Notes: a model not told the origin generated them from the letters alone. A DNA stretch of 64,000 nucleotides from Janthinobacterium sp. FW305-129 (GCF_020858115.1 NZ_JACYMM010000009.1:205758-269757); one strand, 5' to 3'. Positions 17,391 through 25,888 are shown, numbered from the stretch's first letter. Numbers and translations: made by a program.

Positions 17391-18731
17391 CTATTTTTTC
17401 ACGGCTTGCGGGAACTCCACGCGCACGCACAGGCCGCCCAGGCGCTCGGATTTGTCCAGCACCAGTCGCGCGCCATGGCGCTCGGCGATGGCCTTGATGA
17501 TGGCCAGCCCCAGGCCGCTGCCGTTGGCGTCCGTGCCGGGCACGCGGTAGAAGCGGCTGAAGACGCGCTCGCGCTCCTCGGGCGGGATGCCGGGGCCGCT
17601 GTCCTCCACCGACAAGGTCACGCCGACGGGGCTGGCGCGCAGGTCGATATCGACCGTGCCGCCCTGCGGCGTGTACTTGATGGCGTTGTCGACCAGGTTG
17701 CGCAGCATGATGTTGAGCGCATCGGCCTGGCCCGCCACCTTGGCCGCATCCATGTGATGCAGGCCCAGGTCGATCTTGCGCGCCTGCGCGATGCCGGCCA
17801 TGTCGCCCAGCGCGCGCTTGACGACGTCGTTCAAGTCCACCGCCTGCAGCTGGTCGCCGCTGGCGGCGCTCGCTTCCTGGCGCGCCAGTACCAGCAATTG
17901 CTCGACCAGGCGCGTGGCCCGCTCGATGCCGGCGCTGACGCGGGAAATCGCCAGGCTGCGCTTTTCTTCCGATTCGGCCCGCTCCAGGCTCAAGACCTGC
18001 AGTTTCAGGGCCGCCAGCGGCGTGCGCAATTCATGCGCGGCGTCGGCAACAAAGTGCTGCTGGGCGTCGAACGCCGTCTTGACGCGCCCGAACAGCAAAT
18101 TGAGTTCATGCACGAGGGGCCGTACTTCGTCGGGCAAGCCCGCTTCCGAGACGGGAGATAAATCGTCCGCCTGGCGCGCCGCCACCTGCTTGCGCACGCG
18201 CGAGACGGGCGCCAGCGAACCGCTGACGACCCACCAGACGACCAGCATCAGAATCGGCGCCATCAGCGCGATGGGACCGACCGTGCGCAGCGCCAGGCTG
18301 CCGGCCATGCGCTTGCGCACGGCCATGTCCTGGGCGATCTGCACGGTCTGGGAACTGGTTTGCACGGAAAAGATGCGGTAAGTCGTGCCGTTGGCTTTCA
18401 CGTTGGAAAAGCCCAGCACGGCGCGCTGCGGCAATTCCGCGCGCGTGATCGAACGGAACACCTGCACGCCGTCCGGCGTCCACACCTGCACCACCATGTC
18501 GTTGTTGACAGGGTCGGCCGGCAAGGCTTGCGCATGGTTGGCCAGCGGCGCGCCGGAGCGCAGCGACAGGGCCATCTGCTGCATGTGGTAATCGAAGATC
18601 TGGTCGGCGTCGTACAGGGCGCTGCGGTAGGCGATCGAGGCCTGCGCCAGGGCCGCCATGATGATGGCCGCCAGCAAGAACCACAGCAGGCGGCCGCGCA
18701 GCGAATGCGTCACCGTGACCTTCATCCTCAT
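17391..18731 (-). CDS. Sensor histidine kinase, QseC/TctE type
   Basis: 446 residues. Two membrane segments (about 13-32 and 155-178) enclose a periplasmic sensor of about 120 residues. Then come a HAMP-like linker, an H-box AAHELRTPLAALKLQVLS with the phospho-acceptor His near residue 231, N-box LRNLVDNAIKYTPQGG, G1 box VEDSGPGIPPEERERVF and G2 box GSGLGLAIIKAIAERHGA. It overlaps the response regulator stop by four bases. The pair follows the Do-type protease gene on the same strand, so the signal may be envelope-related; this is inference. Confidence 0.93.
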   Translation of the reverse strand: MRMKVTVTHSLRGRLLWFLLAAIIMAALAQASIAYRSALYDADQIFDYHMQQMALSLRSGAPLANHAQALPADPVNNDMVVQVWTPDGVQVFRSITRAELPQRAVLGFSNVKANGTTYRIFSVQTSSQTVQIAQDMAVRKRMAGSLALRTVGPIALMAPILMLVVWWVVSGSLAPVSRVRKQVAARQADDLSPVSEAGLPDEVRPLVHELNLLFGRVKTAFDAQQHFVADAAHELRTPLAALKLQVLSLERAESEEKRSLAISRVSAGIERATRLVEQLLVLARQEASAASGDQLQAVDLNDVVKRALGDMAGIAQARKIDLGLHHMDAAKVAGQADALNIMLRNLVDNAIKYTPQGGTVDIDLRASPVGVTLSVEDSGPGIPPEERERVFSRFYRVPGTDANGSGLGLAIIKAIAERHGARLVLDKSERLGGLCVRVEFPQAVKK

Positions 18732-19387
18732 GCCTTGGGCACCATGTAGCCGAGGCCGCGCACGTTCTGGATCAAGTCGCTGCCCAGCTTCTTGCGCAAG
18801 CCGTGGATATACACTTCCACGGCATTGCTGTTGACTTCATCCTTCCAGCTGTACAGTTTTTCTTCCAGTTGCGCGCGCGACAGCACGATGCCGGGGCGGG
18901 CGATCAATGCTTCCAGCACGGCCCATTCGCGCGCCGACAGGTTCACGGGATGGCCTTCGGCGATCACTTCGCGCGTCAGCGGATTGATGGACACGCCCTG
19001 GTGCTCGAAAACGGGTTCCGGGCGGCCCGAGGCGCGCCGCAGCAGGGCGCGTATGCGCGCCAGCAATTCATCGAGGTCATACGGTTTTAATACGTAATCG
19101 TCGGCGCCCGCGTCCAGGCCGGCGATACGCTGCTCGACGGCATCGCGCGCCGTGGCCACGAGGACGGGCGTGTCGAGCTTGCGCAAGCGCATCGAGCGCA
19201 GCACGTCAAGGCCATCCTTGCGCGGCAAGCCCAGGTCCAGCAGCACCAGGTCATAGGTCTGCGTCTGCAGGGCCGTATCGGCCATGTCGCCATCCTTGAC
19301 CCAATCCACCGCGTAATGCTCGGCGCGCAGCAAGTCGAGCACCACCTCGCCGATCATCGTATCGTCTTCTACCAGCAATAAGCGCAT
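18728..19387 (-). CDS. OmpR/QseB-type response regulator
   Basis: 219 residues. The receiver domain has LLVEDDTMIGE, the phospho-acceptor Asp in LVLLDLGLPRKDG, and a conserved Lys in DYVLKPYDLDEL. The C-terminal winged helix ends NSNAVEVYIHGLRKKLGSD, with the recognition helix and wing of the OmpR class. It is coupled to the downstream kinase by an ATGA overlap and lies 51 bases after the upstream protease gene, so all three may be one operon. Confidence 0.94.
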   Translation of the reverse strand: MRLLLVEDDTMIGEVVLDLLRAEHYAVDWVKDGDMADTALQTQTYDLVLLDLGLPRKDGLDVLRSMRLRKLDTPVLVATARDAVEQRIAGLDAGADDYVLKPYDLDELLARIRALLRRASGRPEPVFEHQGVSINPLTREVIAEGHPVNLSAREWAVLEALIARPGIVLSRAQLEEKLYSWKDEVNSNAVEVYIHGLRKKLGSDLIQNVRGLGYMVPKA

Positions 19388-19438
19388 GCCCTACTCCTTC
19401 ATCTTGACTGTTTTATCGACCTTGCATCCTGCGCCAGA

Positions 19439-20956
19439 TCAACCGAGGCGCACAGGAATGAAGATCTTATCGGGGCCGCGCTGTATCAGCAAGGCCACCG
19501 ACTTGGCGGATTTTTCCACCACGTCGCGCACCTGCTCGACCGTGTTGACGGGACGGCCATTCACCGACAATAGCACGTCGCCCGGCTGCACTCCGGCATT
19601 CGCCGCCGCGCCGCCCGCGTCTTCCACCAGCAGGCCGGCGCTGATACCCGCCTCGCGCTTTTCATCCGATTGTAACGGACGCAGGGCCAGGCCCAGCTTT
19701 ACCTTGCCGGCGGCGCTGTCGTTCTTCGCCACTTCGGCCACCTTGTCGGCCGCATTGCCCAGGGTTGCCGTCAGGCTGACGATCTTGCCATCACGCCAGA
19801 CGTCCATGCTGATCTTGTCGCCCGGCAAGGACGTCCCCACCAGCGCCGGCAAGTCGGCCGAGCCGATGATGCGCTGGCCATTCACCTTGCGCACCACGTC
19901 GCCCGATTTCAGGCCCGCCTTGTCGGCCGGGCTGCCCCGCTCGACATTGGCCACCAGCGCGCCTTCCGGCGTGGCCAGCTTGAACGAGTCGGCAAAGCCC
20001 TGGTTGACCTCCTGCACCGTCACGCCCAGCTTGGCGTGGCTGGCCTTGCCTGTGGCGACGATCTGGTCCTTGATGCGGCCGGCCAGGTCGATCGGAATGG
20101 CGAACGACAGGCCCTGGAAGCCGCCCGTCTGGCTGTAGATCTGCGAATTGATGCCGACCACTTCGCCGCGCGTGTTGAACAGCGGGCCGCCCGAGTTGCC
20201 GGGGTTCACCGCCACGTCCGTCTGGATGAACGGTACATTGCTGTCGTCGGGCAGGGAACGGCCCTTGGCGCTGACGACGCCGGCCGTCACCGTGCTGTCG
20301 AAGCCATACGGCGAACCGATGGCCAGCACCCACTCGCCCACTTTCAGGTCGCTCGAATGGCCGAGCGGCACGATGGGCAGGTTGTTGGCGTCGATTTTCA
20401 GCACGGCAATATCGGTCTTCGGATCCGTGCCCAGCACCTTGGCGCGGAATTCGCGGCGGTCGTTCAGCTTGACGGTCACTTCGCGCGCATCGCGCACCAC
20501 GTGGGCATTCGTCATGATGACGCCGTCGGGGCTGACGATGAAGCCGGAACCGAGGCCGTGCGTAGGCACGTCGCGGCCACCGCGCTGTCCGCCTTGCGGC
20601 CCCTGGAAGCGGCGGAAGAATTCGAAGAACGGATCGTTGCCGAAATCGTCATTGCCGGCCTGGGCCGAGGGATCGTAGGCCACCTTGGTGCTGCCCGTGA
20701 CGCTGATATTGACGACGGCCGGGCTGTTGCGCGCGGCGATCTGGCTAAAGTCGGGCAAGGCCACCAGCGGCGCGCTGGCGGCAGGCGCCACGGCGGCAGC
20801 CACGGGTGCGGGTGCGGCGGCGGCCGCTGCGGCATTCGCGCCGGCATTGTTCTGATGCACCACCATGGCGCCGCCGGCACCCAGCACACCGATCGCGGCC
20901 AGCGCGGCTACGGTGCGTTTGATTTTCAGGGATGCGGTATTCGTTTGCTGTTCCAT
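19439..20956 (-). CDS. Do family periplasmic serine protease (DegP/DegQ-like)
   Basis: 505 residues. An N-terminal membrane anchor or signal (about 14-32) and an Ala-rich linker precede a trypsin-like domain with the catalytic triad in MTNAHVV (His, about 150), TDIAVLKID (Asp, about 182) and NPGNSGGPLF (Ser, about 255). Two PDZ domains follow (about 300-390 and 405-500), with VRKVNGQRI and LLSVNGRPVN. Such proteases degrade or refold misfolded envelope proteins. The start codon is preceded by GAGGAG, part of which is in a short hairpin. The QseBC-like system follows downstream. Confidence 0.93.
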   Translation of the reverse strand: MEQQTNTASLKIKRTVAALAAIGVLGAGGAMVVHQNNAGANAAAAAAAPAPVAAAVAPAASAPLVALPDFSQIAARNSPAVVNISVTGSTKVAYDPSAQAGNDDFGNDPFFEFFRRFQGPQGGQRGGRDVPTHGLGSGFIVSPDGVIMTNAHVVRDAREVTVKLNDRREFRAKVLGTDPKTDIAVLKIDANNLPIVPLGHSSDLKVGEWVLAIGSPYGFDSTVTAGVVSAKGRSLPDDSNVPFIQTDVAVNPGNSGGPLFNTRGEVVGINSQIYSQTGGFQGLSFAIPIDLAGRIKDQIVATGKASHAKLGVTVQEVNQGFADSFKLATPEGALVANVERGSPADKAGLKSGDVVRKVNGQRIIGSADLPALVGTSLPGDKISMDVWRDGKIVSLTATLGNAADKVAEVAKNDSAAGKVKLGLALRPLQSDEKREAGISAGLLVEDAGGAAANAGVQPGDVLLSVNGRPVNTVEQVRDVVEKSAKSVALLIQRGPDKIFIPVRLG

Positions 20957-20965
20957 GAATTGCTC

Positions 20966-20978
20966 CTCATTTAATGAG
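20966..20978 (-). promoter_or_regulatory. Short hairpin touching the protease ribosome-binding site
   Basis: CTCAT-TAA-ATGAG on the minus strand forms a 5-bp stem, and its 3' arm shares the first three bases of the Shine-Dalgarno GAGGAG (20963-20968). It could modulate translation, but the stem is short. Confidence 0.3.
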
Positions 20979-21137
20979 ATTTTGATGTATGCAATAGTGG
21001 GCCACGAGTCTTAGGCGGTGCTTAACATTTTTCCATTTGGAAACAGGCATTTGCGCCTTTAAGCAAGGTTTAATCTTGCCTGCCGCACGCATGTTGCATG
21101 CCGATCAAGGAGGACCCGAACTGGCTCCAGACGTGAC

Positions 21138-21165
21138 ACTGGCCGGATCAACCGGCCAGTATTTT
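21138..21165 (+). terminator. Orphan terminator-like hairpin on the plus strand
   Basis: A 9-bp perfect stem ACTGGCCGG / CCGGCCAGT with loop ATCAA is followed on the plus strand by ATTTTA. No plus-strand gene ends here. On the minus strand no T-tract follows, though it could still slow transcription leaving the small heat-shock gene. Confidence 0.5.
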
Positions 21166-21214
21166 ACTGCATGGGAGAGGCTAGCCCGGGCGCCCGAGGG
21201 GCGCCGCAGTCAGA

Positions 21215-21691
21215 TCAGGCCGCCTGGCGCTGTTCCAGCGCATTCACGTTAGCGGCGGCAGCGATGGTATCGCCGCCGGTGCCGATTTCGATCTTGCGCG
21301 GTTTCAGCGCTTCCGGCACTTCACGCACCAGGTCGATGGTCAGCATGCCGTTTTCAAACGTGGCGCCCGTGACCTTCACGTGGTTGGCCAGCTGGAAACG
21401 CTGTTCGAAATCGCGGGCAGCGATGCCGCGGTGCAAGAACGTGCGCTCGACGCCATCTTTCTGCTTGCGGCCCGTGACGTGCAGCGAATCGCGTTCCGTG
21501 ATGATGTCGATCTCTTCGCGCGAGAAGCCGGCCAATGCCATCACGATGCGGTATTTATCTTCCGATACCAGTTCGATGTTGTACGGCGGATAGCTCGGTT
21601 GCGCATCGGCGCGTTGTTCGTTGAGTAACTGTGCCAGGCGGTCGAAGCCGATGGCGGAACGGTACAGGGGGGCAAGGTCAAAAGTACGCAT
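21215..21691 (-). CDS. Small heat-shock protein (Hsp20/IbpA family)
   Basis: 158 residues from the ATG at 21691 (MRTFDLAPLYRSAIGFDRL), preceded by AAGGA. The alpha-crystallin domain (about 30-135) has PPYNIELVSEDKYRIVMALA, HRGIAARDFEQRFQLANHV and AxxxNGxLxI-type GATFENGMLTIDLVREVPE. It would hold unfolding proteins as an ATP-independent chaperone. A strong sigma-32-type promoter and a structured 5' leader precede it, both expected for an IbpA-like gene. Confidence 0.94.
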   Translation of the reverse strand: MRTFDLAPLYRSAIGFDRLAQLLNEQRADAQPSYPPYNIELVSEDKYRIVMALAGFSREEIDIITERDSLHVTGRKQKDGVERTFLHRGIAARDFEQRFQLANHVKVTGATFENGMLTIDLVREVPEALKPRKIEIGTGGDTIAAAANVNALEQRQAA

Positions 21692-21753
21692 GATAAATAT
21701 CCTTTTCAAATGAAGCGATAAGAGGGGCGGACCTCACCGTGAGCATCCGCCTG
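21692..21753 (-). promoter_or_regulatory. Structured 5' leader, possible ROSE-like RNA thermometer
   Basis: The predicted leader is about 60 nt. It starts with a stable hairpin, GGCGGA / TCCGCC with an inner CTCAC / GTGAG (21726-21751). Next to the start codon is TCGCT, which fits the U(U/C)GCU motif of ROSE elements, followed by the AAGGA ribosome site and a small GAT...ATC stem. The layout resembles ROSE leaders of ibpA genes. Base pairing of TCGCT to the ribosome site was not computed. Confidence 0.42.
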
Positions 21754-21759
21754 TTACCG

Positions 21760-21787
21760 ATATACGGCCTCTCCAGCGCCTTTCAAG
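21760..21787 (-). promoter_or_regulatory. Sigma-32 promoter of the small heat-shock gene
   Basis: On the minus strand CTTGAAA (21781-21787) is followed after 13 bases by CCGTATAT (21760-21767), close to the heat-shock consensus CTTGAAA-N(11-16)-CCCCATNT. Predicted transcription start is near 21753. Confidence 0.75.
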
Positions 21788-21796
21788 GCCTTGAAA
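21781..21796. repeat. 16-bp perfect palindrome holding two divergent -35 elements
   Basis: TTTCAAGGCCTTGAAA. Each half supplies a CTTGAAA heat-shock -35 element, one per direction. Confidence 0.85.
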
Positions 21797-21817
21797 TTGG
21801 CGCAAAACGCCCCAGAC
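21790..21817 (+). promoter_or_regulatory. Candidate sigma-32 promoter of the M61 peptidase gene
   Basis: CTTGAAA (21790-21796), a 13-base spacer, then CCCCAGAC (21810-21817), close to CCCCATNT. It points at the peptidase gene starting at 21885. Confidence 0.6.
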
Positions 21818-21884
21818 GGCCTCAAATTTGTAAGAAATTTTTACAGAATGCTAGACTCGCCGTTTGCCACCCAGCCGCCGCCCC

Positions 21885-23762
21885 ATGTCCCGTGCCTTCC
21901 TCTCTTTCGCCTTGTCCCTGCTCGTTTCCACTGCGGCCCAGGCCGCCTCGCCCACGGCTCCCCCCATCGTGCTGCAGGTGGACGCCAGCAATGTGGCGCA
22001 GCAACTGTTCAGCATCCGCGCAAGCATTCCCGCCGCGCCCGGCAAGCTGACCTTGCTGTATCCGCAATGGGTGCCGGGCAATCACGGTCCCAGCGGCCCC
22101 CTGAACCAGCTGGCCGGCCTGCGCCTGTCCGCCAACGGCCAGCCCCTGGAATGGCGGCGCGATCCCGTCAACATGTTCGCCTTTCACCTCGACGTGCCGG
22201 CCGGCGCCAGCAGCGTGGAAGCGCAATACCAGTTCCTCTCGCCCGTCGACACGAGCCAGGGCCGCATCACCATGACGGGTGCCATGCTGGGCGTGCAATG
22301 GCATGCGATGACACTGTATCCGGCCGGGCGCGCCGCGCGCGACATCCTCGTGCAGCCATCGTTGACCCTGCCGGCCGGCTGGGAATTTGCCAGCGCCCTG
22401 GAAGTGCGCGCGCGGGCGGCCACGCCAGCCGGCCAGCAAGTCGATTTCGAGCCGCTGGACCTCGACACCCTGGTCGACTCGCCCGTCTTCGCGGGGCGCC
22501 ATTTCGAGCGCATCGACCTCGATCCGGGCGCCAAAATCCCCGTGCACCTGAACGTGATGGCCGACAGCGCCGACAGCCTGGAAGCGTCGCCGCTGCAAAT
22601 CGAACAACACCGGGCCATGCTGCAGCAAGCCTATAAATTGTTCGGCGCGCGCCACTACCGCCACTATGACTTCCTGCTGGCCCTGAGCGACGAGTTCGGC
22701 GGCATCGGCCGCGAACACCTGCAATCGAGCGAAAACGGCGTCAAGCCCGGCTATTTCAGCGAGTGGGACAAGAACGAGGCGGAGCGCGCGCTGCTGCCGC
22801 ACGAGCTGGCGCATTCGTGGAACGGCAAGTTCCGCCGCCCCGCCGGCCAGGACACGCCGGATTTCAACACGCCGCTGCAAAACAGCCTGCTGTGGGTGTA
22901 CGAAGGCCAGACGCAGTACTGGGGCAATGTGCTGGCAGCCCGCTCCGGCCTGGTGGCGGCAGCCAACATGCGCGACCTGTTTGCCGCGACGGCGGCCCAT
23001 TACGACGTCATGCCCGGGCGCGGCTGGCGCACCATGCAGGATACGACGAACGATCCCATCATCAATGGCCGGCGCCCCATAGCCTGGAGCAGCTGGCAGC
23101 GCGACGAGGATTACTATATGGAAGGCGCGCTGGTCTGGCTCGACGTCGACACCACCATCCGCGCACTGTCCCGCGAGCGCCGCTCGCTGGACGACTTCGC
23201 CCGCAGTTTCTTTGGCGTGCAGGATGGCAGCACCACGCCCCTGCCCTACACGTTCGAGGATGTGGTGGCGGCCCTGAACGCCGTGCAGCCGCACGACTGG
23301 GCCACTTTTTTGCGCACGCGCCTGGAGAGCCACGGCCCCGGCGCGCCGCTCGATGGCCTGGCCCGCGCCGGCTGGAAGCTGGTCTACCGCGACACGCCCA
23401 CGCCCTTCCTGAAAGCCAATGAAGAGCGCGGCGAGAGTACGGACCTGAGCTATTCTCTGGGCTTGACCATCGACAAGGATGGCAAGCTGGGCAAGCTGCT
23501 GTGGGATGGCCCCGCCTTCCAGGCGGGTTTGTCGGGCAACACGACCTTGCTCGCCGTGAATGGCACGGCTTACACGCCCAAGCTGCTGAAGGCGGCCATC
23601 CAGGCGGCCAGGACGAGCCCGCAGCCGATCAACTTGCTGGTCAGAAAGGGCAAGCAATTCCAGACGGTGGCGCTCGACTACCACGGCGGCTTGCGCTACC
23701 CGCAACTGGAGCGCATCGCCGGCACGCGCGACCGCCTGTCGGCCATCCTGCAGGCGCGCTGA
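21885..23762 (+). CDS. M61 family metallopeptidase with PDZ domain
   Basis: 625 residues from the ATG at 21885 (MSRAFLSFALSLLVSTAAQA), which begins a good signal peptide; the open frame extends seven codons further to a TTG. The zinc site is LLPHELAHSWNGKFRR (HExxH near residue 306), followed by the M61 pattern WVYEGQTQYWG supplying the third ligand. A PDZ-like domain lies at about 530-605 (GLTIDKDGKLGKLLWDGPAF). Family members are glycyl aminopeptidase-like exported enzymes. A weak GC hairpin with a short T run follows the stop (23795-23816). Heat-shock control is suggested by the promoter shared with the small heat-shock gene. Confidence 0.93.
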   Translation: MSRAFLSFALSLLVSTAAQAASPTAPPIVLQVDASNVAQQLFSIRASIPAAPGKLTLLYPQWVPGNHGPSGPLNQLAGLRLSANGQPLEWRRDPVNMFAFHLDVPAGASSVEAQYQFLSPVDTSQGRITMTGAMLGVQWHAMTLYPAGRAARDILVQPSLTLPAGWEFASALEVRARAATPAGQQVDFEPLDLDTLVDSPVFAGRHFERIDLDPGAKIPVHLNVMADSADSLEASPLQIEQHRAMLQQAYKLFGARHYRHYDFLLALSDEFGGIGREHLQSSENGVKPGYFSEWDKNEAERALLPHELAHSWNGKFRRPAGQDTPDFNTPLQNSLLWVYEGQTQYWGNVLAARSGLVAAANMRDLFAATAAHYDVMPGRGWRTMQDTTNDPIINGRRPIAWSSWQRDEDYYMEGALVWLDVDTTIRALSRERRSLDDFARSFFGVQDGSTTPLPYTFEDVVAALNAVQPHDWATFLRTRLESHGPGAPLDGLARAGWKLVYRDTPTPFLKANEERGESTDLSYSLGLTIDKDGKLGKLLWDGPAFQAGLSGNTTLLAVNGTAYTPKLLKAAIQAARTSPQPINLLVRKGKQFQTVALDYHGGLRYPQLERIAGTRDRLSAILQAR

Positions 23763-23832
23763 GGCGGGGATTGCCCGGTGATTTTGCGCCGCGCGCCCCA
23801 TGCGGGGCCGGCTTTTGGTGTATGCTGGCAGC

Positions 23833-24183
23833 ATGAATAATGACACCGACATCCAGCTCAGCGGCCCCTTCAAGGCCACCGACGGCTCCGGCCGTGCCCA
23901 CGACATCAAGGCCATCCGCATCTTCGACGAAGGCTACGGCATCATCGACGTCTACGTCGACTTCGCCGCCCCGCTCGAAGCGGGCGCCTACAAGGACAAG
24001 ACCCTGGTCGGCCACATCCTGGCCCGCTTGCGCAGCCTCGGCTACGTCGGCCCCGACTTCGGCCACGGCGACCTGGGCTTGCAGGACAAGAAACTGATCG
24101 TCCTGGAAGCGCCCGAGGAATTTTCCGCCTTTGCAATTAGTAAAGGCTGGAAGGATTTATCCGCCGAATTTGACGAAGACTGA
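23833..24183 (+). CDS. Conserved-looking small protein of unknown function
   Basis: 116 residues from the ATG at 23833 (MNNDTDIQLS). No family is recognised. The sequence is acidic, soluble and without signal or membrane segments: DGSGRAHDIKAIRIFDEGYG, then a regular alternation (YVDFAAPLEAGAYKDKTLVG, ILARLRSLGYVGPDFGHGDL) suggesting a compact alpha/beta fold. Codon use matches the neighbours, and a terminator follows 26 bases after the stop, so it appears to be a real gene with its own transcript or at the end of the M61 transcript. Confidence 0.7.
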   Translation: MNNDTDIQLSGPFKATDGSGRAHDIKAIRIFDEGYGIIDVYVDFAAPLEAGAYKDKTLVGHILARLRSLGYVGPDFGHGDLGLQDKKLIVLEAPEEFSAFAISKGWKDLSAEFDED

Positions 24184-24208
24184 GAACACCTGACCAAATC
24201 TACTGCGC

Positions 24209-24240
24209 GCCGCGCCAGCTTCTGCTGACGCGGCGTTTTT
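24209..24240 (+). terminator. Rho-independent terminator
   Basis: Stem GCCGCG / CGCGGC extended by an inner CAGC / GCTG, then GTTTTT. It closes the 116-residue protein gene and may also serve the convergent hydrolase gene. Confidence 0.8.
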
Positions 24241-24261
24241 CATGGGCGACCGCTTGCTTAC

Positions 24262-25020
24262 TTAGCTGATATAACGCGCGCTCCAGGCGGCGATGACGTT
24301 GGCGACATACGCGGCATCATCGCGCCCCGTCAATAAGTGGTCGGCATCGTCGAGCGAGACAAAACTTTTCGGGTGCTTTGCGGCCGTAAAGATATCCATC
24401 GCGTTCGACAGGCTTACCGTCGTGTCGTTCGGCGCGTGCATCACCAGCAGGGCACGGCGCAGGCCGGCGATGTGCTCCTTTAAACTATGGCTGCCCGCGT
24501 CGTCGACGAATTGCTGGCGGATGCGGAAGGGCCGCCCTTCCAGCTGCACCAGCGCTTCGCCTTCGGCAGCGATCTGCTCCAGGTGCTCGCTGAACATGCG
24601 CGTCACGTAGGCGGGCGTGCTCGGCGCGGCCAGGGTGGCAATGGCGGTCGCTTCCGGCACGTGCGCGGCGGCGGCCAGCACGGCGGCGCCACCCAGGCTG
24701 TGGCCGATCAGCAATTGCGGCGCAGCATGTTTTGCCCGCAGGAAATCGGCGGCGGCGATCAAATCGTCCACATTCGACGAGAAATTCGTGGCGGCAAACT
24801 CGCCCTCGCTGGCGCCCAGTCCCGTGAAGTCGAAGCGCAGCACGGCGATGCCGTGTTCCGTCAAGCCTTGCGCGATGCGCCGCGCGGCCAGCACGTCCTT
24901 GCCGCAAGTAAAACAGTGGGCGAACAGCGCGTAGGCGCGGATGGCGCCGTCGGGCGCGTCGAGGCGCGCCGCCAGCACATGGCCGTGCGCGCCGGGAAAA
25001 TCTTGCCGGGTGGATTTCAT
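24262..25020 (-). CDS. Alpha/beta hydrolase
   Basis: 252 residues. Marks are the oxyanion region [20 protein letters not shown], the nucleophile elbow [16 protein letters not shown] (Ser), acid [14 protein letters not shown] (Asp) and base [14 protein letters not shown] (His). This pattern is that of the hydrolase half of bifunctional hydrolase-OsmC proteins, but the OsmC half is missing: the protein ends at AAWSARYIS just after the His. It is a cytosolic esterase or peptidase-like enzyme of unknown substrate. It is transcribed toward the terminator at 24209-24240. Confidence 0.88.
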   Translation of the reverse strand: MKSTRQDFPGAHGHVLAARLDAPDGAIRAYALFAHCFTCGKDVLAARRIAQGLTEHGIAVLRFDFTGLGASEGEFAATNFSSNVDDLIAAADFLRAKHAAPQLLIGHSLGGAAVLAAAAHVPEATAIATLAAPSTPAYVTRMFSEHLEQIAAEGEALVQLEGRPFRIRQQFVDDAGSHSLKEHIAGLRRALLVMHAPNDTTVSLSNAMDIFTAAKHPKSFVSLDDADHLLTGRDDAAYVANVIAAWSARYIS

Positions 25021-25100
25021 TGTCTCAGATCAAAGCTGCCGCGCAGGGCGGCCGATTGCGCATTGTAGCGCCGCCCGGCCGCTGCCGCAGTTGGCCAACC

Positions 25101-25805
25101 TTATCCGCGCTGCGGGATGTCGAGCCCCTTGATGACGGCGGGACGGGCAAGAAACGCGTCCAGCGCGCGCCGCACGTTCGGGAAGTTATCAAAACCGACG
25201 AGCTCGCCGGCGCCGTAGAAGCCCACGAGGCAGCGCACCCACGGGAAGATGGCGATGTCGGCAATCGTGTACTGGCTGCCCATGATCCAGTCGCGGCCCT
25301 GCAGGCGCTGCTCGAGCACGCCCAGCAAACGCTTCGCTTCGCCGATATAGCGTTGCAACGGACGCTTGTCTTCGTATTCCTTGCCGGCAAATTTATGGAA
25401 GAAGCCCACCTGGCCGAACATGGGGCCGATGCCGCCCATCTGGAACATCAGCCATTGAATGGTTTCGTAGCGCAGGGCCGCGTCCTGCGGCAGGAACTTG
25501 CCCGTCTTTTCCGCCAGGTACAGCAGGATGGCGCCCGACTCGAACAGGGCCAGCGGCTTGCCGCCGGGACCGTCCGGATCGAGGATGGCGGGAATCTTGT
25601 TGTTGGGATTGAGGGACAGGAAGGCGGGCGACAGCTGGTCGTTCTGCTCGAAGCTGACCAGGTGCGGCTCGTACGCCAGGCCCAGCTCTTCCAGCAGGAT
25701 GGACACCTTGATGCCGTTCGGCGTGGGCAGCGAGTACAGCTGCAGGCGCTCGGGATGCCGGGCCGGCCATTTTTGGGTGATGGGGAAGTCGGAGAGTTGG
25801 GACAT
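25101..25805 (-). CDS. Glutathione S-transferase family protein (YfcG/YghU-like)
   Basis: 234 residues from the ATG at 25805 (MSQLSDFPITQKW); the frame is open 15 codons upstream. The N-terminal thioredoxin fold has LYSLPTPNGIKVSILLEELG, with the TPNG signature of nu-class enzymes, NPNNKIPAILDPDG and LFESGAILLYLAEKTGKFLP. The C-terminal helical domain includes YTIADIAIFPWVRC (the conserved N-capping Asp). YfcG-like proteins are disulfide-bond reductases using two glutathione molecules. It is a stand-alone gene. Confidence 0.9.
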   Translation of the reverse strand: MSQLSDFPITQKWPARHPERLQLYSLPTPNGIKVSILLEELGLAYEPHLVSFEQNDQLSPAFLSLNPNNKIPAILDPDGPGGKPLALFESGAILLYLAEKTGKFLPQDAALRYETIQWLMFQMGGIGPMFGQVGFFHKFAGKEYEDKRPLQRYIGEAKRLLGVLEQRLQGRDWIMGSQYTIADIAIFPWVRCLVGFYGAGELVGFDNFPNVRRALDAFLARPAVIKGLDIPQRG

Positions 25806-25888
25806 GAAAATCCTTATTGAGTGAGTGTATGACGTGGCGCAAGAAAGCAAGTATAGCCAAGCATGGCAGTTTCAGCAGGACAGCGCCT

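Noticed and set aside
21822-23921. 699-codon minus-strand open frame opposite the M61 peptidase
   Set aside because: Antisense shadow; the plus strand encodes a clear zinc peptidase with signal peptide.
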